A stretch of 35,685 bases of DNA from Gracilaria caudata (GCA_030374735.1 JASCIV010000165.1:1-35685); one strand, 5' to 3'. Shown: positions 20,963-31,357, counted from the stretch's first letter. Notes: generated by a model from the sequence alone, not told the origin. Program-made: numbers and translations.

Positions 20963-22210
20963 CTACTTCTGCAACCCAACTCTGTACATTGTCTTACGTT
21001 GACAAACTTGGTATATCTGAAAGATCTTTAGGTTGACAAGCTTGCCCAAGTCCCAATATTATATGATCGACGAGATAAACAGAGCAAGCCCATGTCCTTT
21101 TTCACCCCATGAGCGTCGTAAGGCTCTCATCGAAGCCAAGATCTGCCCATTAATGAGCTCTCTACCCCCTCTTCTGCATAAAGCATCATTATTCCTTGTT
21201 GCAACACGTAAGCTTTGGCGCTGGGGTTATTGTTTCCGAGATGTGCAAGGAAAGCCCCAACAGCTGTCTCCACAGCGAAGCGTGCTGCACTCTCGCTCTC
21301 GAACCCTCCCTGTGAACATATTTACCAGCCGAGGTATGGTCCAAGTATGGCCGTAATTATACTCCAAACAGGCCTTAATTTAATGCACAAGAAAAGGACA
21401 GCGTAAGCCCAATATATGACCCACTTTGTGGCTTTCAACGTAGGTCAGAATATGGCCAACTAACAGAGGACATAGAAAGGCCGATAGGGGTATTAAAGAT
21501 CCAGAGTGTGGATCGACACTCATGGGACGTATCAGAGCCGTAATAAGCCCAAAGTTGTACCGCTCGACGACGCGAAAATCTCATGGAATAGTCACAACAC
21601 CGTCAAATAAATACCCAAATCTTAGCAGGAAGTGTACTTTATGGGGACAGAACTGGCTATGAGAATGAAGGACGATACTAGTACGGAGAGTGTCGTACAT
21701 GACCTCACCAAAAAGGCCATCAATAGGCCCGAGAGAGCCTTCTGCCTACCGCACCTAATACCGCCATTGGCTCATTCTCATACCTTTTCTCGATGGATTG
21801 CCGAAACGTTCACATCCAAAATCAAGTCTACCAGGAAGACAGGAGAACAGCTTCCCGAGCATTTCCCGAGTAGCAAGTATCAATAACAATAGCATTATGG
21901 AGATGAGAAAGATGAGAACGTCAGGGAAGGGAATTACTCCTTGAACTGAACGCAATGATATGTACGCAATAACTGTAGCAGGCGCTGAGGGAAAGAACCC
22001 AGTCCGATCCCTGTATTACGAAGAGAGCATACGTGGGATGCCTGCAAAGAGAAATCGAGAGGGATGGAAGGTGTCAGAATGTATTGAAGCCGGCTGAACG
22101 GCTTACCGTTTGAATTGAATAAGATTCGTACATACATTGCAATGAAGTTCATCTTGTCTGTAAAGCAAGAGATATTCGAGGACGACTCAGGCCCGGGTGG
22201 AGAGGGAGCT
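20963..22210. other. Spacer without recognisable gene
   Basis: Plus frames at 21033-21356 and 21632-21886 and a minus frame at 21755-21955 with a hydrophobic run (LIFLISIMLLLLILA) carry no nameable domain. The left boundary of the transposon-like neighbourhood probably lies here, but I did not find a terminal inverted repeat by eye. Confidence 0.35.
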
Positions 22211-23542
22211 CTAATTTCGACGAGATGGTTGAGTGCGCGGCGGGCAGAAAGTGGAGCTCTTGGGCACTTTACCATGTGCAACGGACCTGCTGGGGTTACC
22301 ACGTGCAACTTTAGAGCCTTTGCGACGCTTCTGTGGGTTTGGACGAATCGAATCACTCTCATCAGATAGATGTGCATTTCTGTGAACGCGCTTATGTTTG
22401 CGGCTGACTCGATTACGCCCCACACTGCGCTTTCCACCTTGTTTCACCTTCATTCTCGGGAGAGCCTCCTCTTCTGAAGCCCCGGATTCTGAGGATTGAT
22501 ACTGGTTGGAAGATTCTGGGGACGTACGCTTCGTTGCCTTGGGGTGATGCACATCGCGGGACTGAACAACAGTGGAATGAGAAAGCTCGCTTTGCTCGCT
22601 ACCCTCTTCTTCAACTTCCTCTGAGTGACTGTCTTCCGATGTTGCTGGGTGACGACGCTGGTCTACTTTCTCCTTATACAAATTACGGTTATTACGGTTT
22701 CCGTCACCACTGGGTTCGCCTCCTGAAGTACCCTGCGCACAACCGAGTTCCTGCTGCTCACGGTTGAAGTCTTGGACCCCCATCTCATTCTCTTCGACTT
22801 GCTGAAGAGGGTTAGGCTCAAATCTTCTAACTTCCACACGGCCAGGGCCATTTGAGTTACCTATACCAACACTTAGAGCAGCCGGGCTCCTGTTCATGTT
22901 GTCTCCCGATACAGATGGCTCGGATCCTTTGCGAGCCGCTTTCTTTGCAGCATCGACTTTTGCCTTCTTGTCACGCTGCATTGCCTCCTTGATGAACTCA
23001 GTCGCAAGCCAGCTATTCTGTGCGGCCTGAAGCACGGGGAACTTATCTTCAATCCTACGTTTGAGCTGGGAGAGCATGTCCGCGTATTCGATCTTCACGG
23101 AGGTAAACGTACGCTCGCCTGGCGTCAACCCCATACGCTGGTAGAGGAAAGAACGAATGAGATCCTTTACGCTGTTGGCCAGCTCTGGATACACAGGATA
23201 GTCCTCGCTCGACGACACCTCTCCATTCATCTGCTCACGGTATAATCTATTGAACACGAGACGAGTTGAGGTCAAGGTTCCGGTTGGAAGGCCGGGCTTG
23301 TCGGACGTTTTCATGCGTTTCTTATACGCAGTGGTCGGTACTCCAATGGAGTTCGAGGGTAGCACGTAAACCCCTGAAGACTGCACGTTGCTGCCATTAA
23401 CTGGCTGCCCTTGGCCGGAGTTTGCTTCAACGGTGACCTCTGGGCTGGCACGAGGATTCATGATGTTCAAAACACAGCAGGAGCGCTTATGTTTAGTGAA
23501 AACAGAAACCAAAGACTTGTCAGCTCTACAATGCATTTGCAA
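22211..23542 (-). CDS. Basic/Ser-rich nuclear-type protein, divergent partner of a Tnp2 transposase
   Basis: The frame has 443 codons and is intact. The first ATG is at 23542, but the start at 23461 (MNPRASPEV, residue 28) may be the true one, since the upstream residues look like leader. Residues about 88-205 form a helical, charged block (STRLVFNRLYREQMNGEV, LANSVKDLIRSFLYQRMG, ADMLSQLKRRIEDKFP) ending in Lys-rich sequence. Residues about 290-360 are acidic and Ser-rich (HSEEVEEEGSEQSE). The C-terminus is strongly basic (KQGGKRSVGRNRVSRKHKR, QKRRKGSK), suggesting nuclear import and DNA or RNA contact. I do not recognise a family. It diverges from the Tnp2 transposase across about 0.5 kb, so a role as an element-encoded DNA-binding partner is possible but is inference. 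A host gene is the alternative. Confidence 0.62.
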   Translation of the reverse strand: MQMHCRADKSLVSVFTKHKRSCCVLNIMNPRASPEVTVEANSGQGQPVNGSNVQSSGVYVLPSNSIGVPTTAYKKRMKTSDKPGLPTGTLTSTRLVFNRLYREQMNGEVSSSEDYPVYPELANSVKDLIRSFLYQRMGLTPGERTFTSVKIEYADMLSQLKRRIEDKFPVLQAAQNSWLATEFIKEAMQRDKKAKVDAAKKAARKGSEPSVSGDNMNRSPAALSVGIGNSNGPGRVEVRRFEPNPLQQVEENEMGVQDFNREQQELGCAQGTSGGEPSGDGNRNNRNLYKEKVDQRRHPATSEDSHSEEVEEEGSEQSELSHSTVVQSRDVHHPKATKRTSPESSNQYQSSESGASEEEALPRMKVKQGGKRSVGRNRVSRKHKRVHRNAHLSDESDSIRPNPQKRRKGSKVARGNPSRSVAHGKVPKSSTFCPPRTQPSRRN

Positions 23543-24071
23543 AAACGTTGAAGTAAACCTGTTCTAGCAACCAGAACGGATCTTCGCGCACTACGTCGCC
23601 ACTTACCCACAAAAGAACCTCCACAGCGCCAAATCACGAGTATAGCCAGAGCCGACAGCGAGGGAATATTTCCGGTGACGATAAGAAGTGGTGCTCGCAG
23701 CAGCGGGGGAATAGAGCACCTCCGCTATAACCAGATTGAAGGTGCAGCACCATTGTTTGTGAGAGAAGTGGCGACTTAGTTTGCTCTTCAAGTACTCCCG
23801 AGCACGTCGAGTTGCGCGGGAGCACCTTTCGCTTCGGAAGGGAAGAGAAACGAGCGTTGACACAGATGACATGAATCATTGAATCATATGTTTCAAAATA
23901 ATGTCAAATGTGTTCACTTCTTTCAAACTTTTCACAAAGCAACAAGTCTGCGATGCCCGACGTTTCATGCTTTTGTGAAGATCCGCGCAAACCTCTTCAA
24001 TGCTCATGAAGGACTACTTCGAGTGCGACAAAAATTGAAGTCGTGCACGAATTTACCCCTGCCCAACTCTC
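23543..24071. promoter_or_regulatory. Shared intergenic region of two divergent genes (probable bidirectional promoter)
   Basis: Some 530 bp separate two head-to-head frames. No other coding frame here is convincing; the frames on both strands at 23603-24071 are short and motif-free. Promoter function is inferred only from position. No clear TATA box stands out. Confidence 0.35.
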
Positions 24072-26168
24072 ATGTCATTCCAAAACCCGACCAGGAAGCG
24101 GAAAGGAAGATGGGAAACCGCCATTGAAAACGATGAACTACTCGGTAACGAGCAGCCCCCAGATTATGGGGAGGGCACACTTGCAGATTCTCCCTCTCGG
24201 AAAAGAAGATGGAGATGGGAGTATAGAACACAGCAAAACATCAATGGTTCAAGAAGCGAAGAGCTACGGGCCGCATGTGATTTTGTACCAGAACCTTCCG
24301 AGTCAGATAACGTTGTAGTCATTGGGTCAGGGCCCTGCACCAGCATGGCAAGGGAAGAGCTGAGTCCTGATAGGCAAAGCAACCCAAGTGATGACAGACA
24401 TGAGTACGACCAAATTGAAAGTACACCAAGAGCTATTTCCAGAGATGGTGATGGTGACGAATCATCGGATTCGAAAGCTTCATACTGTTATTCGCCTATA
24501 GAATCAACAGACTACCGATCTTTGTATGAATCAGAGTCACTCTCTCCAGAAGAAATGCAAGAAGTGCAAGATGACTTTCAAGGTTCAGAGGAATCGTACT
24601 CCATATGCGCAGCTGAGTTTGGGAGGTTGAGCTCTTTTCTGTACACATCTGAGCTTTTCAACGTATCTCATAGAACGATAGAAAAACTCATATCCATAAA
24701 CCCAATCCAATCTGCTGTATCCTACCGAACTCTGTCGTCATACGCGGTTAGAAGATCGATGGTGGGCAAGGAATTTGTCGCTATGTGCAGGGAAGGTCAT
24801 TGTGCCGCCGCGGGGAGGTTGAAGCTCTCTAAGGAATGCCCGGTATGCAGAGGATCGCTGAAGGGGACTGAAAGTTCGAAGTATTGGTATTTGACGCCAT
24901 CGTCGGCAATAAGGGCACTGTGCCGTGCTCGAGATTCGTTCAAAGAGCTCAAGGAAGGGTGGGAAAGAGTGAAGAACGCATGCCGTTCACCAAAGAGAAG
25001 CGACCACTTCCACGACTTCCACCATGGCAGAATGTTTAGAAGGTTCTACTCTAGACAGTTAGATATCATGCACGAAACCTCGGAGGAAATTCTGGTATTT
25101 ATCACGTTCTCGACCGATGAATTCGAATGTTCAAGGTATAGACGTGGTGAGGCAGTTTCTTCATGGCCACTAGTGTCCACCGTTTTGAATTATAACCCAA
25201 AGGAACGCGCAAGAGCCAATAACGCGCTCATATTCGCAATTGTGCCCGGCACGCACGCATCAGATTACTTCCAGACGTTCCTTCAACCCATAATCGACGA
25301 GTTTCGGATGCTGGAGAAAGGTATATCCGTGCTATGTCATGATAACAAAGTACGAAGGATAAGAGCACATGTCATGTATTTCACGGCGGACTGGCCTGCC
25401 GCCTCCAAGGTCCTAGGTTATGTAGGACACACTGGTACTTTGTTCTGCAGGTTCTGCCTCAAGCGCAAAACGTACCTTAGTGCGTACAAGTCTTCCTATG
25501 TTTTGCCGGACATTTCAAAGAAGGTCATCAAATCTTGGCTCGTCCCTGATCGCCATGGCGGAAGTAGAGAGCATACGAAGGAGATCCTTAACATAGAGTG
25601 CGGGTCGAAAAGGAATGCTCAGGACATACTGTCCACCTGGAAAGGATTCGCTGGCCATCGCAGAGATAGAAGTGATGGAAAAGAAATTTCCAGAATGACG
25701 GGCATCAAGAAAGACTGCTCTCTTCGTAAGCTCTCCGTTTATATTAAATTTTCGTTCCCATATGACGTAATGCACTTGGTCTTGATTGAGTGGACAAAGC
25801 AGGTGACCAAGCTTCTTTGTGGCGCCCATCCGCATCACGAAAAGTTTTCAGAACGCCCAAGCTACTCCATCCCAATCGCAGTTTTAGAGAAGATTAACAA
25901 GGAAATGGAGCGATCCACCTATGACGTACCAATCACATGGGGTCGAACGCTTTTGCCATTGAATGAGCTGAGCATGTACAAAGCAGAAGATCTGAAACGC
26001 CTTGCAGAAATGTATATGTTACCGTTTCTGCACCGCTACAAGGTTAATGGAAACAAGATTAAACTGTGGGCGCTGACTTCGAGTCTAGTTTCATTCTCCT
26101 TCCAGTATTGGTGCGAAAGAGATGTCATCATTGAATTGGAACATGTCGTGCAAGAAGCTTATGTTTGA
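24072..26168 (+). CDS. Tnp2-like (CACTA/En-Spm) transposase, part before an in-frame TGA
   Basis: The frame runs 698 codons from ATG 24072 to TGA 26166-26168. The N-terminus is low-complexity and charged (1-170). Residues 239-259 hold a Cys cluster (CREGHC, CPVC) as in the zinc part of Tnp2 proteins. YWYLTPSSAIRALCRARDS precedes the catalytic region. TFSTDEFECSRYRRG (346-360) matches the Tnp2 segment l..DgfnpF, with D349 as first catalytic Asp candidate. SWPLVSTVLNYNPKERAR, FLQPIIDEFRMLEKGI and FTADWPAASKVLGYVGHTG (437-455, D440) match WP....nLP...R, L.PLveEL..L..Gv and GD.PA...l.g..Gh. CRFC and SFPYDVMHLVLIEW complete the family order. It would excise and insert its DNA in the nucleus. The same frame continues after the stop, so the true product was longer. 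Confidence 0.82.
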   Translation: MSFQNPTRKRKGRWETAIENDELLGNEQPPDYGEGTLADSPSRKRRWRWEYRTQQNINGSRSEELRAACDFVPEPSESDNVVVIGSGPCTSMAREELSPDRQSNPSDDRHEYDQIESTPRAISRDGDGDESSDSKASYCYSPIESTDYRSLYESESLSPEEMQEVQDDFQGSEESYSICAAEFGRLSSFLYTSELFNVSHRTIEKLISINPIQSAVSYRTLSSYAVRRSMVGKEFVAMCREGHCAAAGRLKLSKECPVCRGSLKGTESSKYWYLTPSSAIRALCRARDSFKELKEGWERVKNACRSPKRSDHFHDFHHGRMFRRFYSRQLDIMHETSEEILVFITFSTDEFECSRYRRGEAVSSWPLVSTVLNYNPKERARANNALIFAIVPGTHASDYFQTFLQPIIDEFRMLEKGISVLCHDNKVRRIRAHVMYFTADWPAASKVLGYVGHTGTLFCRFCLKRKTYLSAYKSSYVLPDISKKVIKSWLVPDRHGGSREHTKEILNIECGSKRNAQDILSTWKGFAGHRRDRSDGKEISRMTGIKKDCSLRKLSVYIKFSFPYDVMHLVLIEWTKQVTKLLCGAHPHHEKFSERPSYSIPIAVLEKINKEMERSTYDVPITWGRTLLPLNELSMYKAEDLKRLAEMYMLPFLHRYKVNGNKIKLWALTSSLVSFSFQYWCERDVIIELEHVVQEAYV

Positions 26169-27170
26169 TTTCTGCGGGAGTTCTACTCCGAACTATCAGA
26201 AGCGTTTTGCTTTACACCCTCTACCCACGCAATATTGCACCTCCCGGAGCTACTGAAAGAATGTGGTCCGCTTGCCGTTACATCCCAGTTCCTCATTAAA
26301 AGATTGCTTGGTGAGATGGGTAGAAGGCTGACTAGTAGAGTAAACGTCAATTCCCATTTGTTCCACAAAAATCATAGGCTCTTCGCGTTACTAATCATGA
26401 GCCATGGACTTGCCCCACGAGTACCGCAAGAGAAAGACTTGGTCCTGGAAAAGTTCGAAGATCGCTCTCAATCATCATCAGATTTACAACGAGATGATGA
26501 TCATGAATACGAAGAAGGTATCGTGGTCCGGGGTGTTGGCAAATCGGTCGAGAAGCGCAACAAGTTCGATCGTTCGGTACAGAAATTTGTAATGGAGAAC
26601 ATCTCCGAAATATGTACCTCTTGGTCAATAGTCTCCGTTAAAGAGTTCAATTCGGCAGAGATAACCCGTGGTTCGGCCAAGTTCGTCATCGAAGCAGAGA
26701 AAACCTTTAAGCACAGACAAGGTCTTCGCGGAAATGCTCGCCAAAAGTTTTGTGTCGCAGGGGAGTTCGCTCGGCTTCTGGATGAAGACGTTGAGAACTC
26801 TTTGCACTCTCGCTCACTTGACACGGAAAAGAAGATACCGAAAGATCTGTATTACGGAGATGTTCAAAGTATATTCGAGGTCCGTATTCGAATAGGAGCC
26901 TCGGCAGACACGCCGACACGAGTAGTCCATGCTGTCTTCGTTCACGTTCGATGGCACTACCGATGCTTGTACAATGAAGCCTTGGACCTGCTGTACGCAA
27001 GAGATAAAAGGTCATCGGAAGTAACCTTGGAATCGTCATCGTGTATCCACAGGCCCATCGGATTTCTAAACATTTCTGGACGCCGGTACTTTCTCGATAA
27101 GCAGCGAAGAAAGGACCTGATTGATTCTGCTCGAATCGTAATGCCATCGATAGAGTACACGAAGCGGTAG
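26169..27170 (+). pseudogene. Tnp2-like transposase, C-terminal part after the in-frame TGA
   Basis: This is the same reading frame as 24072-26165, with no base gained or lost across the TGA. Immediately after it comes FLREFYSELSEAFCFTPS, then THAILHLPELLKECGPLAV and FLIKRLLGEMGRRL. These match the Tnp2/DUF4218 region (y....ct.n.H.l.Hl.e.ir.wGPlw....F..Er..G.lk). The frame then stays open to 27170 with no further lesion, which is about 1031 residues in total if the stop is read through. The long open frame argues for a recent mutation, a sequence error or readthrough rather than old decay. Internal restart at a later ATG seems unlikely to give a working enzyme. An 18-base intron removing the stop is possible in form (GT...AG) but too short to expect. 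Confidence 0.72.
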
Positions 27171-28315
27171 GACATTCGACCGATTTCGATTTAATGCGAG
27201 CGTGTTTTGAAAACTTCCATGCATTGTGACGGGAGAGATAGCCAAGGTCAGTGTCGACGGTAACCATCAAAAGAGCCAGAGATATATATATGTAATGGCG
27301 CTCACAAGTATATCGTGATCTTGCTCCATCATTATACATGAATACGATCCAGATTATTGATTTCGAGTGTCTGTTGGATCCTTTCCCATGACTGCTCCTC
27401 ACAGCTTTCTACTATAACTCCTTCCTTTACGAAGATAGAGAGTGAGTTAAAGTGCTGTTACTGCAATAAGCGTGCTGCAGTTGTTCCAAGTAGGCAGTAT
27501 CTAATTTCTCCCCGCATTCGGCTTCCAAGCCGTCTGCAATAAACGCAGTTATGTCGTTCATCAGATTCTCAGTTACTATCGTTCCAAAGCTGCGTTGCAC
27601 GGTTATAACTCACTTACTGGTACTAGTTCCCTAACAATATCGAGAAGGAGCTTAGTCGTAACGAAGTAACAGACACAAGCACGGAAATAATGCGAATTGT
27701 CACAATCCGGACCAACGTAGACTATCGAGCAGTCCAGTTACCCATCAAAGATCACAATATTGCTCAATACGGGTATCCGTTCGAATGAAACGTAGGATGA
27801 TCATGCAGCGAAAGCCCGTGGCCCAAAACCCCTGTCACCAATGTTGTCATTTGGGTAGATGGAAGTTGTACAAGTTCGAAAACTTTGTAAATGAAATTTC
27901 CAAAGAATGATGTAACGGACAGTACACAAGTTGCTCTTCCCGGTAAGCAGAATCTTGGCGTGCATTGGAGCCAAGTCATCTAGGACTTCATCACGTTCAC
28001 GCACGAAAGACCAATGCCACATTTCCGAGTTCAACCTGATACTGCAAATTACTCCACAAATCATTAATGAATGGTGCGGAGTACAATATTACAAACGTCG
28101 GTTAACGAAGTTAAGGAATGATTCGCTTTTAAGCTTCTTGTGCTTTGTGCTTTAACTAGATCTCATGATCGTCATTTCTGACAAAGAGCGACAAAGCTGT
28201 ATTGCGCTCCCATGGCCGTGTACTTGGCGCAGATTCATTAATTGATTGCAAGAACTGCTCAAATACAGAGTGTTACACGGCTTTTTGAACGAATATGATT
28301 GGCAGTGAATATCAT
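27171..28315. other. Spacer downstream of the transposase
   Basis: A minus frame of 87 codons (27801-28064) has some protein-like character (EMWHWSFVRERDEVLDDLA), but I cannot place it. There is no RNA gene or clear terminator. If the transposon ends before the next gene, its right terminal repeat should lie here. Confidence 0.35.
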
Positions 28316-28397
28316 GAGGTTACGCGAATGACGAACCATGATAGGATCGCAGAGGTTACGCGAATGAAGAACGATGATTGGATCGCACAGGTTACGC
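28316..28397 (+). repeat. 36-bp tandem repeat (about 2.3 units)
   Basis: Units at 28316-28351 and 28352-28387 differ at only three positions, and the first ten bases of a third unit follow (CAGGTTACGC). The shared core is GAGGTTACGCGAATGA and ATGATTGGATCGCA. A more divergent partial unit may precede them (GAACGAATATGATTGGCA). The repeat lies 100-180 bp upstream of the start of the Cys/His-cluster gene and could be subterminal transposon sequence or promoter repeats. Confidence 0.88.
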
Positions 28398-28499
28398 CAT
28401 TAATCTCCCTCACCGTAACTTCAAGGTTTTGGGCTGCAAACAAGATTTGACTTCACCTCTTGTTGTTCGTGAGCAGGGCTGTTGTTCCGATAACTTCAA

Positions 28500-29411
28500 A
28501 TGTCTCCGGTCTACTCTTGCGTTGAGAAGGATCGTCAAAACTGCAACATTAATAATGGGGTGATTGGGCCGGATCCTAATCATTACTGCATCGTTTGCAG
28601 GAAACCTACCCACATCGTGTGTGGCAAGACGCCTCATCCCTCCGTGAAAGGGAAGTATGCACCTGATGCTCCATCAGATGGCTGTGTTGTTTGCAGCGTA
28701 TGTAATAATGCAGGCAAAGATGGTGGAATCGATCGTGATTCTCACATCGACCAAGCTCTGAAGGAAAATGAAGTCAACCCAAACGAGCAGTATAAATTTC
28801 GTATTATGGAGGAATTGGTTCCTGCTGACGTGAAAACACTCTCACATTTAGAGGTGCAAGAATCTCCGGTACAGAGAGTTTTTCGAGATCATATGCACTA
28901 CGCATGCATTGCAGCAACGAATTTACGATCTGAAAGCTCCAAGTGCGATCGTGCACGATTAATTCTCCCTGGGACGCCGTGCGGGACGTATTGTAGCGAG
29001 AGCAAGCTTCAAATTGATAAGCGTCGTCGAAATGCGGAGAAAGTTCGTAGGTATCGCTTGAGAAGTAGGAGCAAAGATAAACACAATGCCCGAAGAAGAT
29101 ATCACGAAAGAAAAGAAGCCCAGGCGGCTGAGAGTGCTGCGTCAGAGATAGATACATCGGAGCACAATTCGGACGCACGGCCGTTTATGAAATTGGCTGG
29201 AAACCGAAAGACGATTAGCGAAATAGAAGAAACCGACGGTGTGTATCATGTTTATACTGTTACGGACGTTTATGAAGTTCGTCGCAGTTTCCATGCTTAC
29301 ATTAGCGCCAAATCTGGTGAAGGGAGGGTAAATGAAAATGGTATGGACGTTTTTGAGGTTGAACAGGATAAGCGTGGAGGTCGTCAGGTTCTTCATGTGC
29401 AACAGATCTGA
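28500..29411 (+). CDS. Cys/His-cluster protein with basic region (303 aa), hypothetical
   Basis: This is an intact frame from ATG 28500. Residues 30-68 contain ordered metal-ligand candidates: C30-x2-C33, H38-x2-C41, H46, then C62-x2-C65-x2-C68. They suggest a zinc-binding module of the kind seen in transposon-derived and other nucleic-acid-binding proteins. Residues about 172-206 are densely basic (KRRRNAEKVRRYRLRSRSK, NARRRYHERK), resembling a bZIP-type basic region but without a clear leucine zipper. The C-terminal third looks beta-rich (GVYHVYTVTDVYEV). No family is recognised. It follows the Tnp2 transposase on the same strand by 1.3 kb. An accessory protein of the element or an independent DNA-binding protein are both possible. 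Confidence 0.62.
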   Translation: MSPVYSCVEKDRQNCNINNGVIGPDPNHYCIVCRKPTHIVCGKTPHPSVKGKYAPDAPSDGCVVCSVCNNAGKDGGIDRDSHIDQALKENEVNPNEQYKFRIMEELVPADVKTLSHLEVQESPVQRVFRDHMHYACIAATNLRSESSKCDRARLILPGTPCGTYCSESKLQIDKRRRNAEKVRRYRLRSRSKDKHNARRRYHERKEAQAAESAASEIDTSEHNSDARPFMKLAGNRKTISEIEETDGVYHVYTVTDVYEVRRSFHAYISAKSGEGRVNENGMDVFEVEQDKRGGRQVLHVQQI

Positions 29412-30084
29412 AGATCAAAGTCCTTGAAGTCACGTCAATCATAGTGTGCTTATAGTGGCTAAACTCTGCGGCGTGCATGTAAAGCTATTGCTTTTATCCA
29501 ATGTGAGCATGACTCGTATTCTGGCCAAGCATCAAGCTTACCAGCGACTCCAGGCAGATTCCACACATATCACATCAGTCAGTACCACCATATTCATGTC
29601 AAAACACCGCATATTGCAGGTCGTGCTTGTGGGTTTGAGCGAGATCCTGTTTCGTTCATTATCGTGCTTCATAGATCATGAAAGCACGCCTGTTGCAACA
29701 AAAACCTGACAATACCATTGCCAGCTCATAGGCTCTTGCGGAAACTGGGTGAAGCCAGGACGCCAAAATCGGAGTACGCCCAAGCGCTCTGTATTGGCTG
29801 ACTCTTCTGTTTCGGTCGGCGAGGAATTGAGTGCTTCGCTTCTTACTCGTGGGTTGTCCTCACTCAGTGAACGATGAATTTTGGCAATCTCGGGCGATAA
29901 GTGTCCTGCGACTAGCAACTTGAACACAAACGTGCCTTGCTTTTCTTGCACCCGTCTTCATCCTGCACGTCTAAACAGTGTTCGTGGGCCGCATTTAGCA
30001 CAAAAGGCCGCACAAAGATGCACTCAAACCCCACCAGTAAGTGCTTCAGAATCAAAGCTTGGGTTTAGCGCTGTTGTCTTTGCT
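29412..30084. other. Spacer without recognisable gene
   Basis: A minus frame at 29676-29951 (91 codons) includes HLSPEIAKIHRSLSEDNPRV and could be a gene fragment, but no family is recognised. Composition becomes GC-rich from about 30100. Confidence 0.35.
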
Positions 30085-31357
30085 TGCATGCTGCAGTCTG
30101 TTAAAGACGCCGCCGTCGCATGGTTGCTGTGGGTCTACGCCGAGCCGCGCGACACCAACGATGACGCGTCAGCCATCGAGGCGCTCAAGGAAGACCTGGC
30201 GTGTGAAATCTTGAAGCGCGTGGTCATCCCGCGCGCCAGCGAGAGCACCATTTGGTGAGCACCAACTGCGGGCGTCAATGGCCGCACTTGTTCAACGGCG
30301 TCACGCTCATAACAATTCTGGACTGCATGTTTCACGTTTGGGCCGAGTGGCGCACATTCGTCGATCCCAGTCCTTCGCACCGCTCTCAACCGTCCTCGCC
30401 TTCTACTGCGCTGATTGCCCTGTCAGTGCCGTCTTCGTCGCAGCTGTCGTTATCATCGTCGGCGTCGGCGCCCCACCACCCGTCGCACTCTTCGACATCG
30501 TCGTCTTCGTCATCGTCGCGCCAGCCGCGCGCACCGGCCGCCTCGCTTCCATAGTTCCAGGAGATGGAAGACTCGCTGCGTCACACATCCGCCTCCCGCG
30601 GCAGGCGTTCAGCAGAGCGCTGAAGTAGGGCGAGAAGAAAACGCCAAGTAGAGGTCGCGGCTCATCGCCTTTGCCAATAGAGCGCCAGCCAAAATTTGCG
30701 CGTTTTACATAAAAAGCGCCCACGTATGCGCCACATTGGCACTCTGTCAAAGCCCGTTCACCAAGTACACCGTGCCGAGCCCGTGGCGGACACGCGTTCC
30801 GCTCGGCTGTGGTGGACATATGGGGCAGTGCACGACATATGGGGCAGTGCACGCACCGTAGCTCCGCGCAAACGAAGGGTCCCCACTTGCACGGATGACG
30901 AGGGCTGCTCGCATATTCGTAAGGAGAGCATGGGCATCTCGCTCAACCTCACACCGTAGGATATGAGCCTGCCGGCGGTGCGCGCGGACGCGAATTACTT
31001 CCAGATTGGCGCCGAGCGCTGTCTGAAGTGGCGGTTTGCGGTCACGGTGGATCTGAGCGTGCGCATGCGTGCGCTGCCAACTCGCTTTGCGTCGTCGGTG
31101 GCGCCTTTTCTGGATAGGTGGGATCGACTCAAAAGAGTCTTCATCGCCGACAAGGCGGCGCGCAGCGACTGGCGTTTCTGGACGCGTGCTTGAGCGCGGA
31201 GCAGTGGCAATCGCCTGTGCAACGGCTGGATCGAGAGAAGTCGTTCCATTCCTTCACGAAGGTGTTAGACTCGCTTCCGTTGCCGGAGGCGCGCGGAAAG
31301 GACATCGTGCTCGCGAGTTGCATGTCGTACCATCGGCGAGCATGGCTCGTTTGGTAG
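30085..31357 (+). pseudogene. GC-rich frame-broken gene, possibly GCFC/PAXBP1-like
   Basis: Strong G/C third-base preference runs on the plus strand but moves between frames. 30085-30258 has CEILKRVVIPRASESTIW. 30259 on, one base shifted, has VSTNCGRQWPHLFNGVTLI. A TCG-rich low-complexity part lies at about 30420-30530. 30963-31190 has ANYFQIGAERCLKW and SSVAPFLDRWDRLKRVFIA. 31170-31357 has KSFHSFTKVLDSLPLPEA and ends in a stop at 31355-31357. The pattern VVIPR...W.LST and YFQIG..RCLK is loosely like the C-terminal half of GCFC-domain proteins (splicing-linked PAXBP1/ILP1), but this is weak. GTGAGC at 30257 is a plausible splice donor, so introns rather than mutations could explain one break. 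Confidence 0.35.
30815..30852 (+). repeat. 19-bp direct tandem duplication
   Basis: GACATATGGGGCAGTGCAC occurs twice head to tail (30815-30833 and 30834-30852) without mismatch. It lies in the disrupted GC-rich gene and shifts the frame by one base relative to a single copy (19 is not a multiple of 3). It may be one of the disabling lesions. Confidence 0.9.

Noticed and set aside
26163..26180. An 18-bp GT...AG intron removing the transposase TGA
   Set aside because: It is far shorter than known spliceosomal introns in almost all eukaryotes, and FLREFYSEL within and after it fits the family.
26707..27402. 231-codon minus frame
   Set aside because: It is antisense to the transposase C-terminal region, which has clear family similarity. 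No motif of its own.
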